Positions 49,882 through 57,760 of a stretch of 64,000 nucleotides of DNA are shown in pieces. A program made the translations under genes and the position numbers. Under the pieces are notes generated by a model, which saw nothing but the letters and a program-made list of their open reading frames with translations, was not told the origin of the DNA and ran no database searches. Each line of letters begins with the position of its first letter. Within the stretch, counting starts at the first letter, position 1. Source of the stretch: Devosia oryziradicis (lineage in GTDB: Bacteria > Pseudomonadota > Alphaproteobacteria > Rhizobiales > Devosiaceae); assembly GCF_016698645.1 (NCBI RefSeq), contig NZ_CP068047.1:1337001-1401000 (forward strand), given 5' to 3'.

Positions 49882-50616
49882 TCAGCGCAGCCATTTGGGC
49901 GCAAAGCGCAGGCCCGGCGCGGCCGGCATATGGCGCATCAGCCGGCGATAGACCAGGCCGAAAAGAAAGAACACCACCAGCGAGACTGCGAGGAACCACA
50001 GGGCGGCGACCGAGAAATGCAGGAACGCATTGTAGTCGCGCTCGAATAGATCCTTGGCCGTGATCATCAGGTCGCGCTGGTTGCCGATGACGGGCAGGGC
50101 GAAATAGACGATGGCCGTGGCGTGGAACAGGAACACGACCTCGTTGGTGTAGGCCGGCCAGGCAAGGCGAATGAGATTGGGCCAGACGACGTGACGGAAC
50201 TGCTGGGACCGGCTCATGCCATAGGCGCGGGCGGCTTCGACCTCGCCGCGGGGCACGGCGCGCAAGGCCCCATAAAAGATTTCGGCGGTGTAGGCCCCCG
50301 TGTTGAGCGTCAGCACCAACGGGCCGATGAACAGCGGATGCAGCACGAACCAGGAAATGCCCCACGGTTTCCATAGGCCGACGTTGAACGACAAGGCCAG
50401 CGAATAGAGCATGAAGAACTGGATGAAGAGCGGCGAGCCGCGAAAGGCGTAGATATAGCCGCGGCTGAGGCGGGAGATGAGCGGATTGGAGGAGGCTTTG
50501 CCCAGGGCCAGAAAGACGGCAAACACAAAGCCCAGCGGAATGGAAGCCGCGGCGAAGTAGATGTTGAACACCACGGCTGGTGCAAACACGGCAATTTCCT
50601 GGAGCAGGCGGTCCAT
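49882..50616 (-). CDS. Polar amino acid ABC transporter permease (HisM-like)
   Basis: A 244-residue permease with five TM helices and the EAA loop in EVEAARAYGMSRSQQFRHVVWP. The N-terminal half contains AFRGSPLFIQFFMLYSLAL, characteristic of the HisM/ArtM subfamily. The start overlaps the stop of the other permease by one base (TGATG), so the two are made in equal amounts. Confidence 0.93.
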   Translation of the reverse strand: MDRLLQEIAVFAPAVVFNIYFAAASIPLGFVFAVFLALGKASSNPLISRLSRGYIYAFRGSPLFIQFFMLYSLALSFNVGLWKPWGISWFVLHPLFIGPLVLTLNTGAYTAEIFYGALRAVPRGEVEAARAYGMSRSQQFRHVVWPNLIRLAWPAYTNEVVFLFHATAIVYFALPVIGNQRDLMITAKDLFERDYNAFLHFSVAALWFLAVSLVVFFLFGLVYRRLMRHMPAAPGLRFAPKWLR

Positions 50617-51428
50617 CAGTGGTGCGCCTCGTTGAGGATGCCACGACCCGCACGACGCATGACGGCGTCGAAGGCCCGCTCGGAAATCATCGTGACCAGG
50701 ATGTAGAACACGAAGAGCACCAGGTAATAGCGCCAGCGCCAGTCGTCATGCACAAGGCCGACCGAGGGCAGGAAATTTGGCGCGCCCAGGCGGTCTGCCC
50801 AAAGCACGATATCGGCGATCTGCAGCAGGGATAGCAGCGAGGTCGCCTTGATGATCAGCATCCACACATTGGACAGGCCGGGCAGGGCATAGACCCACAT
50901 CTGGCGGATGTGGACGCGCCACAGCACCTGGCTGGCCGACATCCCATAGGCGCGGGCCGCTTCGAGCTGCCCCTTGGGCACGGAGCGCAGCGCGCCGTGG
51001 ATGACGTTGGTGGCAAAGGCGCCATAGACCAGGCCAAGCGAAACCGAGGCCAGGATCAGGTATTCGGGCGTGCCGAGGAACCAGTTGGCCTCCTTGCAGG
51101 GCGGCCAGGCAGCGGTCTGGGCCGCCAGCATGTCGGGCGTGCAGACCTGGCTGGCGATGACCCATTCCACCGCCTGCTCGAAGGCCAGGGGGAAGAACAG
51201 GAAGAACAGCACATCGGGCACACCGCGCACGATCGAGGAATAGATCGTGCCAATCAGCCGGAGCGGCAACAGCCGCGAATTCTTGAGCGTGGCGCCGATC
51301 AGTCCGAAAACGACGGCCAGCAGCCCGCCGAAGACGGCTGCAAAAATCGTGAACTGGAAGCTGGCATACCAGGTGAGATGCTTGCCGTTGGTGATGTAGC
51401 TCAGCCAGAAGGCGAGGTCGTCGCTCAT
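50616..51428 (-). CDS. Polar amino acid ABC transporter permease (HisQ-like)
   Basis: A 270-residue permease of the same family as its partner. TM1 (FTIFAAVFGGLLAVVFGLIG), SIVRGVPDVLFFLFF and the EAA loop QLEAARAYGMSASQVLWRVHI are visible. A periplasmic insertion with two Cys (QVCTPDML and WPPCKEANW) separates the middle helices. It follows the binding protein gene after a 151-base gap rich in hairpins. Confidence 0.93.
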   Translation of the reverse strand: MSDDLAFWLSYITNGKHLTWYASFQFTIFAAVFGGLLAVVFGLIGATLKNSRLLPLRLIGTIYSSIVRGVPDVLFFLFFPLAFEQAVEWVIASQVCTPDMLAAQTAAWPPCKEANWFLGTPEYLILASVSLGLVYGAFATNVIHGALRSVPKGQLEAARAYGMSASQVLWRVHIRQMWVYALPGLSNVWMLIIKATSLLSLLQIADIVLWADRLGAPNFLPSVGLVHDDWRWRYYLVLFVFYILVTMISERAFDAVMRRAGRGILNEAHH

Positions 51429-51472
51429 GGGCTGGTCGTCCGGCGCAAGGTCATCGGCTATCCTGGATAAGG

Positions 51473-51512
51473 CTCCCTCCCGCTGGTGGGAAGGGCTGGG
51501 GTGGGGGTGTCA
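51473..51512. repeat. G-rich intergenic repeat-like element
   Basis: The stretch has CTCCCTCCCGCTGGTGGGAAGG followed by a run of GGGGTGGGGGT. The first part can form a CCTCCC/GGGAAGG hairpin. On the transcribed minus strand it lies between the binding protein and permease genes. It looks like a dispersed extragenic element, but only one copy is seen here. Confidence 0.45.
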
Positions 51513-51535
51513 AGACCTCCACTCCCATCATGAGG

Positions 51536-51568
51536 CCCTGGTCTTTCCCGCAGGATACGGACCAAGGG
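51536..51568 (-). promoter_or_regulatory. Intercistronic hairpin after the binding protein gene
   Basis: CCCTGGTC (51536-51543) pairs with GACCAAGGG (51560-51568) with one bulged base. In the transcript it lies just downstream of the binding protein stop at 51580. It may protect the upstream mRNA and lower permease expression, as is common in ABC operons. Confidence 0.5.
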
Positions 51569-51579
51569 CGGAAAGTTGG

Positions 51580-52332
51580 TTACTCGGCGAAGTATGGCCC
51601 GCGGCCCTCGAACCACTGAGCGATCAGCTTGTCGACGGTGCCATCCTTCTTGAGGGCAGTCAGAGCGTCGTCGAACTTGGTCTTGAGCACGGCTTCGTCC
51701 TTGCGCAGGCCGGCACCGACGCCATTGCCGATCATCACGTCGTCGCCGACGAATTCAAGCGAGCCGCTGGAGGCGGCGACCACGGGCTCAAGATAGGCGC
51801 CATCAGCGAGGATCAGGTCGAGATTGCCGCCGGCCAGGTCGGCCATGGCCTGATCGGCGGTGCCGAATGAAACCACGGTGTTCTTGCCACCAAGGTTTTC
51901 CTCGGCATAGGCGGCCTGGATGGTGCCGCCCTGGACGCCAACGCGCTTGCCTTCAAGGGCCGCCACGTCGAGGCCCGAACCTGCAGCGGCGACATACTTG
52001 GACGGATCGGGCGGGAAGTAGTTCTGGGTGAAGTCGATGGTCTCGAGGCGCTCGTCGGTGATCGACATGCCAGCCATGATCACGTCGTAGTTGCCGGCCA
52101 GCAGGTTGGGGATGATTGAATCCCAGTCGTTGATGATGAATTCGCAGGTGAGGCCGGCCTGGGCGCAGATGGCATTGCCCAGGTCGATTTCGAAACCAGC
52201 GGGCTCGCCGGCGTCATTGAGGAAGTTCCAGGGCGCATAGGCCCCTTCGGTGGCGATGCGCACGGTTTCCTGTGCCTGGGTGGCAGCGCCCAGCGCCAGG
52301 GTGGCGACTGCGGCGAGGAAGAGCTTCTTCAT
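51580..52332 (-). CDS. Polar amino acid ABC transporter binding protein (family 3)
   Basis: A 250-residue periplasmic protein with signal peptide KKLFLAAVATLALGAATQAQ. The mature domain begins ETVRIATEGAYAPWNF and has GFEIDLGNAICAQAGL and IMAGMSITDERLETIDFTQNY, the usual pattern of lysine/arginine/ornithine- and histidine-binding proteins. Two Cys (AICAQ and LTCEF) could form a disulfide as in LAO-binding proteins. The ligand may be basic, but the linked deacylase raises the chance of a modified amino acid. Confidence 0.93.
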   Translation of the reverse strand: MKKLFLAAVATLALGAATQAQETVRIATEGAYAPWNFLNDAGEPAGFEIDLGNAICAQAGLTCEFIINDWDSIIPNLLAGNYDVIMAGMSITDERLETIDFTQNYFPPDPSKYVAAAGSGLDVAALEGKRVGVQGGTIQAAYAEENLGGKNTVVSFGTADQAMADLAGGNLDLILADGAYLEPVVAASSGSLEFVGDDVMIGNGVGAGLRKDEAVLKTKFDDALTALKKDGTVDKLIAQWFEGRGPYFAE

Positions 52333-52397
52333 CTGTTTCTCCGTTCGTTTTTGCTATCGTGGCGCGTTGGCCGGGACTTGCCGCCAACGCCGGTGGC

Positions 52398-53195
52398 CTA
52401 TTGGTGGCTGGCGGCGTTGAGGAATTGCTTGAGGCGGGCCGATTTGGTGGCCCCGAACACCTGTTCGGGCGGGCCTTCTTCCTCGATCATACCCTGATGG
52501 AGGAAGATAACGCGATCGCTGACGGAGCGGGCGAAATCCATGTCGTGGGTCACCAGGATCATGGTCCGTCCCTCGTCGGCGAGTATCTTGATGACGCGCA
52601 GCACTTCGACTTCGAGCTCGGGATCGAGCGCCGAGGTGGGTTCGTCGAACAGCATGACCCGCGGATTGATGCAGAGGGCGCGGGCAATGGCGGCGCGCTG
52701 CTGCTGCCCGCCTGACAGCTGGGCCGGGTAGGCGCCCGCCTTTTCCCGGATACCCACCTTGGCCAGCATCGCCAGGGCCTCTTCCTGCACCTCGCCTCGA
52801 TCGCGCTTCTGCACGACCAGCGGGGCCTCCATGACGTTTTCCAGAATGGTCAGGTGGGCCCAGAGATTGAAGCTCTGGAACACCATGCCCAGCTCGGAGC
52901 GGATGCGCCGGATCTGGTTCTCATCACCGATCTGGCGATGCGGCGCCGTCCCGCGCAGCTTGATGTCTTCGCCATCGATGGCGACGGTCCCGCTATCGGG
53001 CACTTCAAGCATGTTGATGCAGCGCAGCAGGGTGGACTTGCCCGAGCCGGAGGAGCCGATCAGAGATACGACCTCGCCTTCTCGAGCCGCGAAGGAAATG
53101 CCCTTGAGCACTTCCAGTTCGCCGAACGATTTGTGCAAGTCGCGGATAGCCACGACAGGCCACTTTTCCGCGGTGGCGGCAGCAGCTTGCGCCAT
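52398..53195 (-). CDS. Polar amino acid ABC transporter ATPase (HisP-like)
   Basis: The 265-residue ATPase heads the operon. Walker A is GSSGSGKST, the signature [15 protein letters not shown], Walker [15 protein letters not shown], and the switch His is in LVTHDMDFA. The ATG at 53195 is supported by AAAGGG about seven bases upstream and by family length; a longer frame runs to 53261. Confidence 0.94.
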   Translation of the reverse strand: MAQAAAATAEKWPVVAIRDLHKSFGELEVLKGISFAAREGEVVSLIGSSGSGKSTLLRCINMLEVPDSGTVAIDGEDIKLRGTAPHRQIGDENQIRRIRSELGMVFQSFNLWAHLTILENVMEAPLVVQKRDRGEVQEEALAMLAKVGIREKAGAYPAQLSGGQQQRAAIARALCINPRVMLFDEPTSALDPELEVEVLRVIKILADEGRTMILVTHDMDFARSVSDRVIFLHQGMIEEEGPPEQVFGATKSARLKQFLNAASHQ

Positions 53196-53401
53196 ATTCA
53201 CCCTTTGCCCGCCGTGACGGGCGCCTTCCTGAACCGGATTGCTCGTTTTTGAGGCTGGCAATCCTTACCGCCGTCAAGAAAAGCAAAAGCGGGGCAGATG
53301 GCAAGGGAAATGATGGTTCCGCCGACCTTGCCTGGGGACGGAAGCCTCGCTTCGCTGCGACCTGTCCCCTATCCTGAGGCAACCATGATTGGGATATCTG
53401 C

Positions 53402-54202
53402 ATGTTTTTCGTGATCTCGAAGGTTTTCTGGGGCGTTGCGCAGCCGGTCAGCCTGATCTTCCTGCTGCTGCTGGCCAGTTGGATATTGTTGCTGCGCGGG
53501 AGGCGCAGGCTAGGGCTGTGGCTCGGCGTGTTTGGCCTCATGTTGTTTGTCCTCTGCGCTTTCACCACCCTGGGCGCCTTGCTCATCCAGCCCCTGGAGG
53601 ATCGCTTTGCGCGACCCCAAACCATGCCGCCTGTCGTCGACACGATCGTGATGCTGGGTGGAGCCACGTCTGGTCGTATCAGCACGGCGCGGCAGGTCGC
53701 CGAACTGACCGAAGCCGGTGACCGGTTGGCCGAAACGCTGCGACTGGCCCAGCTCTACCCACAGGCGCGTATCGTGCTCAGCGGTGGTTCGGGGTTGCTG
53801 GTCAACGACGGGGAGCCGGAAGCCGATACGGCGGCGCGGTTTTTCCAAAGCCTTGGAATCACCCGCGAGCGGCTGGTGCTGGAATCGGAGTCGCGCAATA
53901 CCGACGAGAATGCCGAACTGACCAAGGTCATGCTCGGTGACAATCCCGGCGTGGTCGTGCTGGTGACGTCGGCCTTCCACATGCCCCGATCAGTGGGGCT
54001 GTTTCGCAAGGTGGGCATCGAGGTGGTCGCATGGCCCACCGATTATCGGAGCGCCGGCAGTGAAGGGTTGGGGTTCGACATCGTAAGCCCTGCCCTCAAC
54101 CTCACCACAAGCGGCACTGCGATGAAGGAATGGATCGGGCTGGCCGTCTATCACTGGACCGGTCGTATCGATGACCTGTTGCCGGCTCAGCGTTCGAACT
54201 GA
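53402..54202 (+). CDS. YdcF/ElyC-family DUF218 membrane protein
   Basis: A 266-residue protein with two N-terminal TM helices (about 15-55) and a periplasmic DUF218 domain: DTIVMLGGATSGR, LSGGSGLLVNDGEPEAD, LVLESESRNTDENA and VTSAFHMPRSVGLFRK. Relatives (ElyC, SanA, YdcF) act in envelope biogenesis. The gene overlaps the convergent kinase gene by 16 bases at the stop ends. Confidence 0.9.
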   Translation: MFFVISKVFWGVAQPVSLIFLLLLASWILLLRGRRRLGLWLGVFGLMLFVLCAFTTLGALLIQPLEDRFARPQTMPPVVDTIVMLGGATSGRISTARQVAELTEAGDRLAETLRLAQLYPQARIVLSGGSGLLVNDGEPEADTAARFFQSLGITRERLVLESESRNTDENAELTKVMLGDNPGVVVLVTSAFHMPRSVGLFRKVGIEVVAWPTDYRSAGSEGLGFDIVSPALNLTTSGTAMKEWIGLAVYHWTGRIDDLLPAQRSN

Positions 54203-55161
54203 TCTGCGGGTACCGATAGTCTGTAGTGTACGCTGTCATGCTCGATCCGGAAGTCCGCTGTGCCACCAACGGAAAGAGGGACAATCCGTTCGAGCACCAT
54301 CGTGCCGAAATGGGGTTCAAGGGGGCGCAGATCGATCCTGACCCCAGTTTCCTGCCACTCGATGGCCAGCATGGGCCCCCGGTCTGGCGTGTCGACGATG
54401 CGGGCATCGATCTGGATGTTGCCAGGCTTGTCCTTTGACATTGCGCCATGCGTCACGGCGTTGGCAGCCAGTTCGTGCAGAGCGAGGCCAACATGGAGCG
54501 ACGCATTGGGTCCCAGGCGCGGATTTTCGCCGGTGACCCTAACGTTAGCGAGGATGGCCTGGCCGACGCGCGCGAGTTGCGAAGCGATCAACGATTGAAG
54601 GTAGGTACCACGCCAGTTGCTTTCGGTCACCAGATCCTGCGTACCGGACAGGGCATGGAGGCGTCCGCGGAATCGATCAAGGAAATCCCCAATGCTGCCG
54701 CTGTGGTGAGCGGTCTGCATGGCGACCGACTGGACGATGGCCAAAAGGTTCTTTGAACGGTGGCTCACTTCCCGGAGCAGGGATGCCACAGCCAGCTCTC
54801 GGGCACGCTCATCGGTGATATCGACGACAACAGTGGTTACGCCCGCCTGATCGGCCACCAACTTCGCCCGGAAATGGCGGCGGCGCAGGCTCTCGCCCAA
54901 TTCAAATTCGATAGTCTGTTCTTCGCCCGTGCGACGTACATGATTGAATGCGAGCGCAAAGGCGCCGGCGGCTTCGGGGGGTAGAACGTCGGCTTCACGC
55001 CCACCAAGGATTTCGTGCTGGGGCCAATCCTGTGGCAGGTTTTCGGCGAGGTCGAAACGATGATCTGCATCCTGATGCAGAATGCAGATGCCTTGCGAGC
55101 GTAGGCCCGCGGCCAAGGCACTAAGCCTGATATGTGGATCCAGGGCTGGGGGTGACGGCAT
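54187..55161 (-). CDS. Cytosolic PAS sensor kinase of the HWE/HisKA_2 type, possible PhyK
   Basis: A 324-residue soluble kinase with a PAS-like N-terminal domain (about 8-120, ending in the VVVDITDERARE link) and a histidine kinase domain with the phosphoacceptor in LLREVSHRSKNLLAIVQS, then LALHELAANAVTHGA as the N-box and FGTMVLERI later. Such kinases phosphorylate PhyR in alphaproteobacteria. AAGGGG precedes the start. It lies downstream of the DUF1328 gene and its terminator, so it needs its own promoter; no EcfG-type site was found for it. Confidence 0.87.
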   Translation of the reverse strand: MPSPPALDPHIRLSALAAGLRSQGICILHQDADHRFDLAENLPQDWPQHEILGGREADVLPPEAAGAFALAFNHVRRTGEEQTIEFELGESLRRRHFRAKLVADQAGVTTVVVDITDERARELAVASLLREVSHRSKNLLAIVQSVAMQTAHHSGSIGDFLDRFRGRLHALSGTQDLVTESNWRGTYLQSLIASQLARVGQAILANVRVTGENPRLGPNASLHVGLALHELAANAVTHGAMSKDKPGNIQIDARIVDTPDRGPMLAIEWQETGVRIDLRPLEPHFGTMVLERIVPLSVGGTADFRIEHDSVHYRLSVPADQFER

Positions 55162-55188
55162 AAAGAAGCCCCTTCAACGATCGGTGAC

Positions 55189-55217
55189 AAAAACGGCCTC
55201 GCCATGGGGCGAGGCCG
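55189..55217 (-). terminator. Terminator after the DUF1328 gene
   Basis: Plus-strand arms CGGCCTCGCC (55194-55203) and GGCGAGGCCG (55208-55217) form a 10-bp stem with a 4-base loop. On the minus strand it is followed by five T residues. It ends the short DUF1328 transcript before the kinase gene. Confidence 0.85.
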
Positions 55218-55248
55218 CATCAACTACCTGGCCGGGCTAGATTATGGG

Positions 55249-55413
55249 TTAGGCGCGCCGGAAGAAACCGATGACCAGCGAGATGACCAGAAAGGCCAGG
55301 AAAAGGAAGAACAGGATTTGCGCTATACCCGCCGACGCCCCAGCAATACCGCCGAAGCCAAGAACACCAGCAATAAGCGCGATAACCAGGAAGACAAGTG
55401 CGTAGTAAAGCAT
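55249..55413 (-). CDS. DUF1328 small membrane protein (YtjA-like)
   Basis: A 54-residue protein with two TM helices. It begins [20 protein letters not shown], has [17 protein letters not shown], and ends VIGFFRRA, the DUF1328 pattern. AGGAG lies nine bases before the ATG. A GGAAC-N17-CGTT site upstream (55446-55471) and a terminator downstream make it a self-contained stress-regulated gene between phyR and the kinase gene. Function unknown. Confidence 0.92.
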   Translation of the reverse strand: MLYYALVFLVIALIAGVLGFGGIAGASAGIAQILFFLFLAFLVISLVIGFFRRA

Positions 55414-55445
55414 CTCACTCTCCTATTGGAAGATGTTGTTCTAAG

Positions 55446-55471
55446 AACGTTTTCTGGTGTGGGCCGGTTCC
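55446..55471 (-). promoter_or_regulatory. EcfG-type promoter of the DUF1328 gene
   Basis: On the minus strand GGAAC (55471-55467) and CGTT (55449-55446) are separated by 17 bases, a full match to the known alphaproteobacterial EcfG consensus. The -10 box lies 33 bases upstream of the start codon. Confidence 0.8.
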
Positions 55472-55482
55472 TGATGCGCAAT

Positions 55483-55515
55483 AAAAAAGGCCGGGACAAC
55501 GCCCGGCCTTTTTCG
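55483..55515 (-). terminator. Terminator after phyR
   Basis: AAAAAAGGCCGGG and CCCGGCCTTTTT flank a short loop. The structure has A- and T-runs on both sides, so it can work in either direction. It lies 16 bases beyond the phyR stop and inside the region upstream of the DUF1328 promoter. Confidence 0.9.
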
Positions 55516-55530
55516 TGTGAACGCTAGCGC

Positions 55531-56325
55531 TCAGGCCGCTGCGCGCGAGCCTTCGTCAAAGAACAGCGCCTGGCTGATCAGGGCCTTCACCATGTCGGGG
55601 TTGAATGGCTTGGTGACCAGGAAAGTCGGCTCAGGCCGCTCGCCGGTAAGCAGGCGCTCCGGGAAGGCCGTAATGAAGATCACTGGCACGGAATGGCTAT
55701 TGAGGATGTCGTTGACCGCGTCGATCCCCGAGCTGCCATCGGCAAGCTGGATATCGGCCAGGATCATGCGCGGCTGGGTCTGTGCGAACAGATTGACCGC
55801 TTCCTTATGGGTGCGCGCGACGCTCACCACCTTGTGGCCAAGACTTTCGACGAGCTGCTCGATGTCCATGGCGATCAGCGGTTCGTCCTCGATGATCATG
55901 ATCTCGGTCGCGACCTGGCGGGAAATCTCGATCGAGGCCTCGTCGAGAAGGGAGGCAAACTCCTCCTCCGAAACCGAAAGAATTTCGGCGGCTTGTCCGT
56001 GCGTGAAGCCTTCGACGGCGACCAGCAGGAAAGCCTGCCGTGGCCGCGGCGCCAGGTTGGCCAGGTTGGCCGCGGCGCGCTTTTCCCACGCATAGGTGGA
56101 AGTCGGTTGCGGTACCTTGACGGCTGAAGATGAAAAGAGTGCCGAGAAAAGCTTATAGAGCGCGATGCGGTCGTTCGATGCCTCGGGGAACAGCGAAATA
56201 TCGGCGATAAGCGCTTCGAGGGTGGCGGCAACGTAGGCGTCGCCTGAAGTTTGAGACCCGGTTACTGCGCGGGAAAACCGCCGTAGATACGGCAGGTGCG
56301 GAGCAATCCGCGTGGACAAAGTCAT
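55531..56325 (-). CDS. phyR: PhyR general stress response regulator
   Basis: A 264-residue protein with an ECF sigma-like N-terminal domain (about 1-135) and a C-terminal receiver (about 140-260). When D191 (in MILADIQLADG) is phosphorylated, the sigma-like part binds NepR and frees EcfG. The receiver has the acidic pair in MIIEDEP and Lys in FLVTKPF. The start at 56325 has GGGAG eight bases upstream; the frame extends to 56565 but that would run over its own promoter. It is divergent from nepR-ecfG with a perfect EcfG-type promoter. Confidence 0.96.
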   Translation of the reverse strand: MTLSTRIAPHLPYLRRFSRAVTGSQTSGDAYVAATLEALIADISLFPEASNDRIALYKLFSALFSSSAVKVPQPTSTYAWEKRAAANLANLAPRPRQAFLLVAVEGFTHGQAAEILSVSEEEFASLLDEASIEISRQVATEIMIIEDEPLIAMDIEQLVESLGHKVVSVARTHKEAVNLFAQTQPRMILADIQLADGSSGIDAVNDILNSHSVPVIFITAFPERLLTGERPEPTFLVTKPFNPDMVKALISQALFFDEGSRAAA

Positions 56326-56373
56326 TAGTGAACTCCCAGTGACGCTCAAGCTCGTGCTGACACGAAACCACAA

Positions 56374-56398
56374 AACGTCATGCAAGGAACAAAGTTCC
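56374..56398 (-). promoter_or_regulatory. EcfG-type promoter of phyR
   Basis: On the minus strand GGAAC (56398-56394) and CGTT (56377-56374) are 16 bases apart. The -35 box is nine bases away from the -35 box of the divergent nepR promoter. Confidence 0.85.
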
Positions 56399-56407
56399 GA
56401 AGCGTTG

Positions 56408-56432
56408 GGAACTTTTTTTGAAATGGTGCATT
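56408..56432 (+). promoter_or_regulatory. EcfG-type promoter of nepR-ecfG (one mismatch)
   Basis: GGAAC at 56408-56412, a 16-base spacer with a T-run, and CATT at 56429-56432 in place of CGTT. It lies 48 bases upstream of nepR and predicts positive autoregulation. Confidence 0.7.
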
Positions 56433-56479
56433 GTTGAGCGAACGCGGGCAATTCAACATATCTGGCGGTCAAGACACGC

Positions 56480-56701
56480 ATGATGAAGGAAAAACTGGTG
56501 ACCCAGCAACGTATGCGAACGCAGACGGGGCGGGCAGAGGATGGGCTGGGTCCAAATACGGACATCGGCGCACGGCTGCGCGCGCTCTATGGTGCGGTGC
56601 AGGAGGAGGGTGTTCCGGATCAACTCCTCGATCTGCTTGAGCGACTCGACAGCGCCGAGCAAGCACACAAAGCCAAGAATGCTGCTCGTGACGGAGAATA
56701 A
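56480..56701 (+). CDS. nepR: NepR anti-sigma factor
   Basis: A 73-residue soluble protein that binds EcfG in the absence of stress and is captured by phosphorylated PhyR. The core IGARLRALYGAVQEEGVPDQ and LLDLLERLD matches the NepR two-helix motif. The flanks are charged and probably unstructured. Its end overlaps the start region of ecfG. Confidence 0.92.
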   Translation: MMKEKLVTQQRMRTQTGRAEDGLGPNTDIGARLRALYGAVQEEGVPDQLLDLLERLDSAEQAHKAKNAARDGE

Positions 56702-57260
56702 CGCGGTGGCGGCCGAACCGACTTCATTCAAGCGCGAGATGCTTGCGACGCTGCCCAGCCTGCGAGCCTTTGCGGTGTCGCTGACCGGCAAGCACGACAA
56801 GGCCGACGACTTGGTACAGGACACCGTCATGAAGGCTTGGGCCAAGCAGTCCAGCTTCGAGATGGGTACCAATATCAAGGCCTGGCTGTTTACGATCCTG
56901 CGCAATGAGTTCTACAGCCAGATGCGCAAGCGGGGCCGCGAGGTGCAGGACAGCGATGGCGCATTCACCGAACGTCTCTCGGTCCACCCTGCCCAGTATG
57001 GGTCGATGGACATGCAGGACTTCCGCAAGGCGCTGGCGCAGTTGCCCGATGATCAGCGCGAAGCCGTGATCCTGATCGGCGCGTCCGGCTTTTCATACGA
57101 GGAAGCGGCAGAGATCTGCGATTGCGCCGTCGGCACGATGAAGAGCCGGGTGAGCCGGGCTCGCACACGGCTGCAGGATATCCTCAAGATATCAGGTGAA
57201 GCCGATTATGGTCCGGATGCGGTGTCGGCGCAGGTCACCACCAGCAACCACTCGTTCTAA
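56679..57260 (+). CDS. ecfG: EcfG general stress response sigma factor
   Basis: An ECF sigma factor of 193 residues from the ATG at 56679. Region 2 covers about residues 18-85, with KADDLVQDTVMKAW and the -10-recognition part; region 4 (about 125-175) has LPDDQREAVILIGASGFSYEEAAEI and GTMKSRVSRARTRL. It directs RNA polymerase to GGAAC...CGTT promoters. A GTG at 56706, nine bases after GGAG and just past the nepR stop, is a plausible alternative start. The gene overlaps the convergent receiver gene by four bases. Confidence 0.93.
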   Translation: MLLVTENNAVAAEPTSFKREMLATLPSLRAFAVSLTGKHDKADDLVQDTVMKAWAKQSSFEMGTNIKAWLFTILRNEFYSQMRKRGREVQDSDGAFTERLSVHPAQYGSMDMQDFRKALAQLPDDQREAVILIGASGFSYEEAAEICDCAVGTMKSRVSRARTRLQDILKISGEADYGPDAVSAQVTTSNHSF

Positions 57261-57625
57261 ACTCGAGGGGCGAGCGCCTCCCGGATGGCGCTCGTCATCT
57301 CATCCTCGGGCAGTGGTTTGAGGATGACCGGCAGATCTGGAAAGGCCCGCGAAGTCCTGCCAAGCGTAACGTCGCTCGTGGTCAACACCAGCGGGACGCC
57401 TGTATTCCGCAGCTGCTCAACCAGATCGTGGGCGGGCGTGTGGTGGTCGCGCACTTCGACGACCGCCAGGCCGAGGTCCGGCCAATGGGCGCGCAGCTGT
57501 TCGGCCTCGGAGGCGGTGCGTGCGAACAGGGTCTGCCCGACATCGAGAGTTTCAAGCATGCGCTGGATGTCGAGTGCGATCAGGAATTCTTCCTCGACGA
57601 CGAGGGCCGTCCGGCCATTGAGCAT
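57257..57625 (-). CDS. Degenerate receiver domain protein (Glu in place of phosphoacceptor Asp)
   Basis: A 122-residue stand-alone receiver fold. The N-terminal strand and acidic pocket read ALVVEEEFLIALDI, aligning with MIIEDEPLIAMDI of PhyR. At the phosphorylation strand, LAVVEVRDHH has E57 where PhyR has D191. The late Lys is kept in VILKPLPEDE. It should be unable to take a normal Asp phosphate and may be locked in one state. It is convergent with ecfG; no EcfG site was found in front of it. Confidence 0.82.
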   Translation of the reverse strand: MLNGRTALVVEEEFLIALDIQRMLETLDVGQTLFARTASEAEQLRAHWPDLGLAVVEVRDHHTPAHDLVEQLRNTGVPLVLTTSDVTLGRTSRAFPDLPVILKPLPEDEMTSAIREALAPRV

Positions 57626-57699
57626 GTCGGGTTCCGCTTGCCTTGGGCCCTTTCAGTGGCCGCGGACGTGGATTCTGTCATTTAACTTTGACATGTGCG

Positions 57700-57724
57700 G
57701 GAACGGGGTATCGTTGCCGGCGTT
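57700..57724 (+). promoter_or_regulatory. EcfG-type promoter of the Crp/Fnr gene
   Basis: GGAAC (57700-57704), a 16-base spacer, and CGTT (57721-57724): a perfect consensus match. Transcription would begin near 57732, which requires a start codon downstream of that point. Confidence 0.82.
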
Positions 57725-57760
57725 GGCCTGTCGACATCCATCCAGCGTCAATGGTGCCAC

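Noticed and set aside
56326..56565. N-terminal extension of PhyR to 56565
   Set aside because: It would read through both divergent EcfG promoters, and its sequence has no family similarity; the ATG at 56325 has a good ribosome binding site.
57695..57760. GTG start at 57695 for the Crp/Fnr gene
   Set aside because: It lies upstream of the GGAAC-N16-CGTT promoter at 57700-57724, would not be in the transcript, and adds an atypical leader before CxxC.
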